A stretch of DNA of 6,404 nucleotides. It comes from Lachnospiraceae bacterium (GTDB lineage: Bacteria > Bacillota > Clostridia > Lachnospirales > Lachnospiraceae). The DNA lies in assembly GCA_021202715.1 (NCBI GenBank), contig JAJQCL010000187.1, positions 1 to 6,404 on the forward strand, in the 5' to 3' direction. Below, piece by piece: positions 1 through 4,574 of this stretch. Within the stretch, counting starts at the first letter, position 1, and each line of letters begins with the position of its first letter. The position numbers and the translations under genes were made by a program. The notes under the pieces are model-generated. The model was not told where the DNA came from, made no database searches, and saw nothing but the letters and a program-made list of their open reading frames with translations.

Positions 1-654
1 CTGCTTTTCCTGTCGATAGTTCGTGTAATTTCCCGGATAGCGGGCCAGCGTCCCGCCCTCCGCCTCATACACGACGTCGGCTATCTCGTCAAGGAAATAG
101 CGGGCGTGGGAGACCATAACCACCGCCCGGTCGTAATCCCGGAGATATCCTTCCAGCCATTGCACGGATTTGATATCCAGGTGATTCGTCGGCTCATCCA
201 GAAGCAGCACATCCGGCTTCGCCAGGAGCAGCCGGATAAAAGCGATCTTCGTCTGCTCACCGCCGGAAAACTGCGCGAGATGCTTCTCCTTATCCGCCAT
301 GGAAAATCCGAATCCGGTAAAGAGCCGGTCATATTCCCAGACAGTTCCCTCCCACTCAGCCTCTGGGAAATCCCTCCGGCAAAGCTCTTCCACCGTCCAT
401 TCCGGGTGTTCCACCGGCTGCTGGCGCAGCATTCCCACGGTGACGGCGCGGGAAAAGTTCAGTCCGGACGCCGGATTCCGGGCATTTTCTTCCAGAGGAA
501 GCTCGCCGGCCAGCACCTGAAGCAGCGTCGTCTTTCCGGCTCCGTTGCGCCCCACGACCTCAATCTTCTCGGTTCCGTGAATTTCAAAATCAACATGAGA
601 CAGCACCTCCCGTCCCTGCCTGGACACGGTTCCGTCCCGGATCTCGACAAGCAT
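1..654 (-). CDS. ABC-F family ATP-binding protein (N-terminal part, cut by window edge)
   Basis: The frame is open from an ATG at 654 to the window edge and gives 218 residues, which cover the first nucleotide-binding domain and the start of the inter-domain linker. Visible motifs are Walker A GRNGAGKTT (35-43), signature FSGGEQTK (129-136), Walker B VLLLDEP (149-155, catalytic E154) followed by TNHLD, and the H-loop VSHARYFLD (182-190). The SGGEQTK plus DEPTNHLD pair and the absence of membrane segments are typical of ABC-F proteins. These act on the ribosome as translation factors or antibiotic-resistance proteins, not as transporters. The start is supported by AAGGGAGAG about 9 nt upstream. 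The H-loop reads SHAR where the family usually has SHDR. The gene has its own promoter at 771-799, so it is probably separate from the queL-yhhQ operon. Subfamily (housekeeping or resistance) cannot be decided without the second domain and linker. Confidence 0.93.
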   Translation of the reverse strand, partial: MLVEIRDGTVSRQGREVLSHVDFEIHGTEKIEVVGRNGAGKTTLLQVLAGELPLEENARNPASGLNFSRAVTVGMLRQQPVEHPEWTVEELCRRDFPEAEWEGTVWEYDRLFTGFGFSMADKEKHLAQFSGGEQTKIAFIRLLLAKPDVLLLDEPTNHLDIKSVQWLEGYLRDYDRAVVMVSHARYFLDEIADVVYEAEGGTLARYPGNYTNYRQEKQ

Positions 655-770
655 AGCCGTCTCTCCCTTTTACATCAAATGATACGGGCAGCAAATCGTA
701 CTCTGTCGCCCTGATCGACTGTTTTGTGACGTCCGCCGCAACGAACGGTCATTTTTTCAGACCAGTCCTT

Positions 771-799
771 ATTGTAGCGGATGGAAGCGCATTTGTAAA
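771..799 (-). promoter_or_regulatory. Sigma-A-type promoter for the ABC-F gene
   Basis: On the minus strand, -35 TTTACA (799-794) and -10 TACAAT (776-771) are separated by 17 nt. Transcription should start near 764, giving a leader of about 110 nt before the ABC-F ATG at 654. No terminator hairpin is clear in that leader. It does contain a 25-codon upstream reading frame (752-675), described in the findings. Confidence 0.6.
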
Positions 800-830
800 C
801 CGTTCTTCCGGGAATTTCAAATCGATCAGG

Positions 831-862
831 AAACGGCTGACCGCTCTCTCAGGAAGCCGTTT
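831..862 (-). terminator. Possible weak terminator hairpin at the end of yhhQ
   Basis: AAACGGCT (831-838) and AGCCGTTT (855-862) form an 8-bp inverted repeat with a 16-nt loop overlapping the last codons and stop of the transporter gene. On the minus strand the stem is followed only by CC, so there is no proper U-tract. On the plus strand it runs into five T, but no plus-strand gene needs it. It may be a weak or factor-assisted end for the queL-yhhQ transcript. Confidence 0.25.
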
Positions 863-1556
863 TTCCTTCCTGTTTTTCATGAATCCTCCGACACAGATAG
901 ACCACCGGCGTGTCCAGCAGGCTGGTGACAATAAAAATGACATAGCTGGAGAGAACAATCGAAAACAGCGTGTCCAGCGTATACATCCCGTAAAAAGCAA
1001 AAAATGTATATAACAGACTGTTGCAAAACTGAGAAATCAGTGTGGAACCGTTGTTGCGCAGCCACAGACCCTTTCTGGCGTCTCCCAGCCGCTTCTCCGT
1101 CCAGGCCCACCACCAGTGATAGAGCCACACGTCACCGGCCTGCGTGATCGCATAGACGATCAGCGAGGCGAACACCAGGCGGGGCGTATTGGAGAAGATT
1201 GTCTGAAAGGCCTCCATCGCCCAGTCGCTGTCGCTGGGAATGTAACGCAGCCACATCTGCGAGATGACGATGAAAAATGCCGAAGCCAAAACGCCCAGGA
1301 TCACGGCCCGGTTAGCCGCTTTCTTTCCGTGATTCTCGCTGAGAATATCTGTCACAAGAAATGTACTGGCGAAGAGTACATTTCCCAGAGTCATTTCCAT
1401 GTGGAAGGCATCGATGATCAACAGCACTTCAATATTGGCCAGCACGGTGACCAGCGCATTAAAGCAGTACAGCCCCTCCCGGCCGAAGAAGCGGTAAAAA
1501 AGAATGACGCTCCCGTAGATAAGGACCAGAGAAGCAATCAGCAATAGCTCATTCAT
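849..1556 (-). CDS. yhhQ: Queuosine precursor transporter, VUT/YhhQ (QPTR) family
   Basis: This 235-aa integral membrane protein belongs to the YhhQ/COG1738 (Vut_1) family. E. coli YhhQ imports preQ0 and preQ1, and family members elsewhere can take queuine. About six to seven hydrophobic segments are visible: roughly 3-24, 29-50, 56-72, 83-103, 124-148, 172-192 and 196-221. Family-like stretches are TDILSENHGKK (69-79), LRNNGSTLISQFCNS (166-180) and SLLDTPVVYLCRR (212-224). The length is close to the E. coli protein (about 220 aa). The ATG at 1556 is preceded by GGAGGT with 7 nt spacing, and that ribosome binding site lies inside the end of queL. The two genes overlap by 8 bp, so translation is probably coupled and they share the preQ1-type leader. 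Which precursor it carries (preQ1 or queuine) cannot be read from sequence. Pairing with QueL suggests queuine, but that is inference. Confidence 0.92.
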   Translation of the reverse strand: MNELLLIASLVLIYGSVILFYRFFGREGLYCFNALVTVLANIEVLLIIDAFHMEMTLGNVLFASTFLVTDILSENHGKKAANRAVILGVLASAFFIVISQMWLRYIPSDSDWAMEAFQTIFSNTPRLVFASLIVYAITQAGDVWLYHWWWAWTEKRLGDARKGLWLRNNGSTLISQFCNSLLYTFFAFYGMYTLDTLFSIVLSSYVIFIVTSLLDTPVVYLCRRIHEKQEGKTAS

Positions 1557-2262
1557 GCTCTTCACCTCCCACGCCGAAATCCGTATTTTCCCGGAGGATA
1601 TCCACCCGCGGATTGTCCCGGTAAAACGGTTCCACGTCTCGAAGGAAGCAGGCCCGTACGGCGGCGTCCGGCTGCAGCGGCGCACCATTTTCCGTCATCA
1701 GATTGACGCAGACCCGATCGAAATGGGCCAGTCCCGTCTCGATGTCCGTCCGCATGGACTCTGTCGTTTGACCAGGCAGACCAAGAAGCAGGCAGCACTC
1801 GTCAAAGCCCTCGGCAATTTTCGCCGGATCCGTCTCGCGGATGCCCTTCTTCATCACCTGTTCCCGGTATACGGGATCGAAGGTCTCTACCCCCTGCTTG
1901 ATGCGCAGCGTGACGCCGACGGTCTGAAAACGCTGCCTCATGGCGGGAATCTCCCGGCGGTACAGCCAATGGCACTCCAGATGCAGGGTATGGATCCCCC
2001 GTTTCCGGCAAGTTGCCTCAAGACAGTCCACGGTCGCCGGATCCAGTTCCGTAAAGGACCCGGAATTGATGGCCTCCAGGACGCCGTACTCGCCCGTCAC
2101 CTGTGCCAGCGCCTGACGATTGATGCGCAGGTTCTCTTCCGCATCCGGTGAAGCGTCCTCGTAGTAGTCGCAGAAGGTGCAGCGCCGGTAGCGGCACCCC
2201 TGGCCCCGGAGCAGGACAATCTCCCGGGGATTCTTTTCCGTGATTTTCGCGTATCTTTGCAT
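1549..2262 (-). CDS. queL: Radical-SAM protein, probable queuine lyase QueL
   Basis: This 237-aa protein carries an N-terminal radical-SAM-type cysteine cluster, C23, C28 and C31 (GCRYRRCTFC), which would hold a 4Fe-4S cluster. Spacing is CX4CX2C, one residue longer than the canonical CX3CX2C. Other notable stretches are INSGSFTELDP (65-75), LECHWLYR (95-102), RIKQGVETFD (120-129) and LLLGLPGQTTE (158-168), which fit a short radical-SAM barrel without auxiliary-cluster domains. A radical-SAM subgroup (QueL) in gut bacteria such as Clostridioides difficile converts queuine to preQ1 for queuosine salvage, and it is linked there with YhhQ-type transporters. The 8-bp overlap with a yhhQ homologue and the preQ1-I-like leader upstream make QueL the best call. 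The start at 2262 has an AAAGGAG ribosome binding site 5 nt upstream. An in-frame ATG at 2430 would translate through the terminator and adds an arginine-rich stretch, so it is rejected. The nucleosidase queK is not in the window. Family assignment is by recollection and context, not by alignment. Confidence 0.78.
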   Translation of the reverse strand: MQRYAKITEKNPREIVLLRGQGCRYRRCTFCDYYEDASPDAEENLRINRQALAQVTGEYGVLEAINSGSFTELDPATVDCLEATCRKRGIHTLHLECHWLYRREIPAMRQRFQTVGVTLRIKQGVETFDPVYREQVMKKGIRETDPAKIAEGFDECCLLLGLPGQTTESMRTDIETGLAHFDRVCVNLMTENGAPLQPDAAVRACFLRDVEPFYRDNPRVDILRENTDFGVGGEEHE

Positions 2263-2308
2263 GATACTCCTTTCCGCGGAGATCGAAGGACTGGAGCTGC
2301 CTGTGACG

Positions 2309-2334
2309 AAAAAGGGCACGCTCTTCGCGTGCCC
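2309..2334 (-). terminator. Intrinsic terminator inside the queL leader
   Basis: In the minus-strand RNA, GGGCACGC (2334-2327) pairs perfectly with GCGUGCCC (2321-2314) around a 5-nt loop GAAGA and is followed at once by five U (2313-2309). The stem sits downstream of the queL promoter and 46 nt before the queL ATG. It would therefore terminate the queL-yhhQ transcript early unless an alternative fold forms. This is the likely off-state of a transcriptional riboswitch. Confidence 0.8.
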
Positions 2335-2342
2335 ATACAATC

Positions 2343-2464
2343 GAGCAGGAGGCGGCTTTTTTCGCCTCCTGCTCGCCCGCGCGGGGCGCGTATGGCGTAA
2401 GCCATAAAAACCTGTCGCGCCCCTGCGCATACAAACTGACCTCTTACGCCGCAGCCTCAGCGGC
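2343..2464 (-). promoter_or_regulatory. Structured queL leader between aptamer and terminator
   Basis: This part of the leader holds several stems in the minus-strand RNA. Stem A is GCCGC/GCGGC (2464-2460 with 2452-2448). Stem B is GGCGUAAG (2450-2443) with CUUACGCC (2401-2394). Stem C is UAUGGC/GCCAUA (2406-2401 with 2396-2391). Stem D is GGGGCGCG/CGCGCCCC (2423-2416 with 2390-2383), with a further GCGC/GCGC outside a one-base bulge. Stem E is GAGCAGGAGGCG/CGCCUCCUGCUC (2374-2363 with 2354-2343). Stem B excludes both A and C because it shares bases with each. This is consistent with an expression platform joining the preQ1-type aptamer to the terminator. No convincing protein-coding gene is seen here. 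Confidence 0.5.
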
Positions 2465-2479
2465 AGAGCGCTTCAATCT

Positions 2480-2519
2480 CCCTAGTTTTGTTTATAGACA
2501 GGATGGTCACGAACTGTCT
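2480..2519 (-). promoter_or_regulatory. preQ1-I-type riboswitch aptamer ahead of queL-yhhQ
   Basis: On the minus strand, AGACAG (2519-2514) pairs perfectly with CTGTCT (2501-2496) around a 12-nt loop that ends in C2502, directly before the 3' strand, where preQ1-I aptamers place the ligand-pairing cytosine. The A-rich tail ATAAACAAAACTAGGG (2495-2480) closely resembles that of known preQ1-I aptamers (ATAAAAAACTA in Bacillus, TTAACAAAACAAGG in Thermoanaerobacter). Position agrees: it begins about 14 nt after the predicted transcription start and lies ahead of queuosine-salvage genes. The weak point is the pseudoknot. Tail CTAG can pair with loop CGTG at its two outer positions, but the middle pairs are imperfect. 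Ligand binding is inferred. Confidence 0.68.
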
Positions 2520-2539
2520 GCGACGGAAAAACCGCCGGG

Positions 2540-2571
2540 AGTATACTACATGATTCTCCGGGAAAATGCAA
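2540..2571 (-). promoter_or_regulatory. Promoter of the queL-yhhQ operon
   Basis: On the minus strand TTGCAT (2571-2566) is followed after 17 nt by TAGTAT (2548-2543), and the better -10 hexamer TATACT (2545-2540) lies three bases on, at a less ideal 20-nt spacing. The start site should fall near 2532-2536, just before the riboswitch. The -35 overlaps an inverted repeat (2562-2581). Confidence 0.5.
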
Positions 2572-2604
2572 CCACATTTTCAAAAAATTCCAATGTTGTC
2601 TTCC

Positions 2605-3564
2605 CTATTCTCCCATCAGCGCCCACACCTCTTCTTCCGTCGGCATGACGCGGAGCGCTCCCTTGCGGGTCGTAATGATTGAAGCAGCGGCATTGGCGAA
2701 ATGAAGCATCTCCGTCAGTTCCTCACCGGTATAAATTCTCCAGCCGTGGGCCAACACCTCATGCAGGATACAGGCACAGAAAGTATCTCCGGCGCCGGTC
2801 GTCTCTACGGTGTGAGGCGTGAGGAAGGCAGGCACCTCGATACGCTGTCCTTCCTGAAAAGCCAGACTCCCTTCCCGTCCCAGAGACACAAGAACCAGCG
2901 GAATGTCAAACCGCTCCCGGATCCAGGCCACGCCCCGATCATAGTCGGTCTCACCGGTAAGCCAGATGATCTCATTATCTGAGATCTTGAGGATGTCGCA
3001 CTGTCCCAGACCATACAGGATCTGCGCCCGGGCCTCCTCCGGATTGCTCCACAGGCTTTCCCGCAGGTTGGGGTCGAAGGAGATGATCGCCCCGGCCGAC
3101 TTCGCTCGTTCGACCGCGCAATATGTCGCACCCCGGCAGCCCTCGTGCGTCATGGACAGCGTGCCGAAATGAAAGATCCGGCACTCCTCCAGCAGTTCTA
3201 CCTCGAGATCATCTTCCGTCAGCGTCATATCCGCGCCGGGATTCCGGTAAAAGGAGAACTCCCGGTCTCCGTCCGGCAGCGTATGCACAAAGGCCAGCGT
3301 CGTGGAAATCTCCGCATTTTTCCTTAATCCACGGGTCTCGATCCCCGCCTCCCGCAATGCCGTCTCCAGCTGCTGGCCGAACAGATCGTCGCCCACCTTG
3401 CCCAGGAAGGCGGTGCGATGACCCAGGCGGCTCAGCATCGCCAGCACATTGCAGGGAGCACCGCCGGGGTTCGCCTCGAAGACAGGATTTCCCTGCCCGC
3501 TCATCCCCTGCTCCGTAAAGTCGATCAGCAATTCGCCAAGTGCTGCGACATCGTACTGTTTCAC
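2605..3564 (-). CDS. PfkB-family carbohydrate kinase, probable fructokinase
   Basis: This 319-aa cytoplasmic sugar kinase of the PfkB/ribokinase fold has the expected family length. It most likely phosphorylates fructose to fructose 6-phosphate with ATP. N-terminal signature region: ANPGGAPCNVLAMLSRLG (31-48), followed by FLGKVGDDLFG (53-63). DPNLRESLW (164-172) is characteristic of fructokinases. The C-terminal PfkB signature TTGAGDTFCA (255-264) contains the catalytic base D260. The start chosen is GTG at 3564, preceded by AGGAG with 7 nt spacing and followed by the typical KQYDVAALGELLIDF. An in-frame ATG at 3780 exists but would place the znu operator and this gene's own promoter inside the protein, so it is rejected. 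The gene is monocistronic in appearance: a promoter lies 74 nt upstream and queL begins a new transcript downstream. No good terminator is seen after 2605. Exact sugar specificity is not proven. Confidence 0.9.
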   Translation of the reverse strand: MKQYDVAALGELLIDFTEQGMSGQGNPVFEANPGGAPCNVLAMLSRLGHRTAFLGKVGDDLFGQQLETALREAGIETRGLRKNAEISTTLAFVHTLPDGDREFSFYRNPGADMTLTEDDLEVELLEECRIFHFGTLSMTHEGCRGATYCAVERAKSAGAIISFDPNLRESLWSNPEEARAQILYGLGQCDILKISDNEIIWLTGETDYDRGVAWIRERFDIPLVLVSLGREGSLAFQEGQRIEVPAFLTPHTVETTGAGDTFCACILHEVLAHGWRIYTGEELTEMLHFANAAASIITTRKGALRVMPTEEEVWALMGE

Positions 3565-3637
3565 CTTGTCTCTCCTCTCACAGATCTCGAATAATCGTTC
3601 CAAAGCGTTGCCTTTTTCAACACAATCAGATGCTGTG

Positions 3638-3666
3638 AGTATACCATTTTGTGACGTTTTATGCAA
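3638..3666 (-). promoter_or_regulatory. Promoter of the fructokinase gene
   Basis: On the minus strand -35 TTGCAT (3666-3661) and -10 TATACT (3643-3638) are 17 nt apart, and the -10 is extended by a TG one base upstream (TGGTATACT). Transcription should start near 3631, about 67 nt before the GTG start. Confidence 0.7.
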
Positions 3667-3678
3667 CGATATGCTCTG

Positions 3679-3693
3679 AATGTCCCGGACATT
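3679..3693. promoter_or_regulatory. Perfect 7-1-7 palindrome upstream of the fructokinase promoter
   Basis: AATGTCC-C-GGACATT is a perfect 15-bp palindrome that lies 12 bp upstream of the fructokinase -35 element and about 90 bp upstream of the znu -35. Its place fits an activator or repressor site for the kinase gene. No regulator gene is in the window and I do not recognise the motif. Confidence 0.35.
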
Positions 3694-3764
3694 GGACGAG
3701 TAAAATGGTGAGAGTTCTAAAAACACGGAGCTTTCGACTTTCATATGTGACAGACCGCAAAAAA

Positions 3765-3779
3765 TGAAAACCATTTTCA
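3765..3779. promoter_or_regulatory. Fur-family-like operator 1 of znuCB
   Basis: TGAAAACCATTTTCA is a near-perfect 15-bp palindrome (TGAAAA/TTTTCA) ending 2 bp before the -35 of the znu promoter. It differs from the second site at 3811-3825 at only one base. Layout and AT-rich TGA...TCA ends match the 7-1-7 Fur/Zur/PerR box style. Which metalloregulator binds is not known. Confidence 0.65.
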
Positions 3780-3781
3780 TA

Positions 3782-3809
3782 TTGACATCCCCGCGAATGC
3801 TGTTATAAT
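3782..3809 (+). promoter_or_regulatory. Consensus promoter of znuCB
   Basis: The -35 TTGACA (3782-3787) and -10 TATAAT (3804-3809) both match consensus perfectly, with a 16-nt spacer. The -10 is also extended (TGTTATAAT). The start should be near 3816, inside operator 2. Such a strong promoter makes sense only if it is tightly repressed by the flanking operators. Confidence 0.85.
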
Positions 3810-3810
3810 A

Positions 3811-3825
3811 TGAAAACGATTTTCA
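3811..3825. promoter_or_regulatory. Fur-family-like operator 2 of znuCB
   Basis: TGAAAACGATTTTCA directly follows the -10 box and covers the expected transcription start. It is identical to the site at 3765-3779 except for the central base, and the centres are 46 bp apart. Bound repressor here would block initiation. The reading frame that opens with ATG at 3810 runs through this operator and is not the real start of the ATPase. Confidence 0.7.
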
Positions 3826-3863
3826 AATTCAAACATAAATCATGTGATGAAAAGAGAGAGATT

Positions 3864-4574
3864 ATGGCTCTGATTACCTGTCAGGATCTGGTTCTGGGAT
3901 ACGCCGGAAAAGAAATCCTTGCCCCGCTGAATTTTTCCGTTCAGGCCGGGGATTATCTGTATATTATCGGAGAGAACGGCTCCGGCAAGTCTACGCTGGT
4001 ACGTACGCTGCTTCATCTGCAGTCCCCGGTACGCGGACGCATCATTCTCGACGAGGGACTGGACCGTCGGGAGATCGGCTATCTGCCCCAGCAGACGGTC
4101 GCCCAGAGAGATTTTCCGGCCTCTGTCCGGGAGATCGTCCTCTCCGGCTGCCAAGGACGCTGCGGCGCACGCCCGTTTTATAACAAAGAAGAAAAGGCGC
4201 TGGCCAGACAGGCCATGGAGCGCATGGATATCCTGCCCCTGGCTGAACGCTGCTACCGGGAATTATCCGGCGGTCAACAGCAACGGGTACTTCTGGCCCG
4301 GGCTCTCTGTGCCGCCCGGCGGGTTCTTTTGCTGGACGAACCGGTCGCGGGTCTGGATCCGCGGACGACCGAAGAGATGTATGAGCTGCTGAAGGAGCTT
4401 AATAAAAAAGACGGCATGACCATCCTCATGATCTCCCACGATCTGCGGGCTGCCGTCACTTATGCCAGTCACGTTCTGCATATCGGCCATCCGGTCTTCT
4501 TCGGAACACGCCAGGAATTTCTCCAAAGCGAATCAGGAAGCTATCTGACCGCGAAGGGAGGGAACGTACAATGA
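3864..4574 (+). CDS. znuC: Zinc/manganese-type ABC transporter ATPase
   Basis: This 236-aa cytoplasmic ATPase would power metal import through the permease encoded next to it. Motifs are complete: Walker A GENGSGKST (36-44), Q-loop LPQQ (74-77), signature LSGGQQQ (134-140), Walker B RVLLLDEP (153-160, catalytic E159), D-loop GLDP (163-166) and H-loop H192 (MISHDL). The stretch RDFPASVREIVLSG (82-95) is typical of the ZnuC/MntB/TroB group. The start chosen is ATG at 3864, after a purine-rich AGAGAGAG, because it gives the normal N-terminus MALITCQDLVLGY. The in-frame ATG at 3810 lies in operator DNA and upstream of the likely transcription start. The stop overlaps the permease start in ATGA. 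Operators around the promoter suggest repression by metal. Zinc is favoured over manganese or iron only by similarity of ATPase and permease to Znu proteins. The ion is not settled. Confidence 0.88.
   Translation: MALITCQDLVLGYAGKEILAPLNFSVQAGDYLYIIGENGSGKSTLVRTLLHLQSPVRGRIILDEGLDRREIGYLPQQTVAQRDFPASVREIVLSGCQGRCGARPFYNKEEKALARQAMERMDILPLAERCYRELSGGQQQRVLLARALCAARRVLLLDEPVAGLDPRTTEEMYELLKELNKKDGMTILMISHDLRAAVTYASHVLHIGHPVFFGTRQEFLQSESGSYLTAKGGNVQ

Noticed and set aside
106..714. 202-codon plus-strand reading frame opposite the ABC-F gene
   Set aside because: It is antisense to a clear Walker A, signature and Walker B coding frame, and no known domain is recognisable in it.
2263..2430. In-frame N-terminal extension of queL from an ATG at 2430
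   Set aside because: It would translate through the GC-rich stems and the terminator, yields an arginine- and proline-rich tail with no family likeness, and lacks a clear ribosome binding site. The ATG at 2262 has AAAGGAG at 5 nt.
2309..2480. Reading the queL leader as an independent structured RNA such as 6S, SRP or RNase P RNA
   Set aside because: None of the conserved sequence signatures of those RNAs is present, and promoter, aptamer and terminator order fits a riboswitch leader better.
2435..2480. Possible terminator directly after the aptamer (GCCGC/GCGGC stem)
   Set aside because: The stem is only 5 bp and is not followed by a U-tract, so it cannot be the main terminator.
722..3657. 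11-base repeat TTTTGTGACGT at 722-732 and 3647-3657
   Set aside because: An 11-mer shared twice in 6.4 kb is expected by chance, and the two copies sit at unrelated positions relative to their promoters.
3565..3780. Extension of the fructokinase frame up to an ATG at 3780
   Set aside because: It would run across the gene's own promoter and the znu operator. The GTG at 3564 has a good AGGAG and gives the normal kinase N-terminus.
3810..3863. Extension of the znuC frame up to an ATG at 3810
   Set aside because: That ATG lies at the end of the -10 box, before the likely transcription start.
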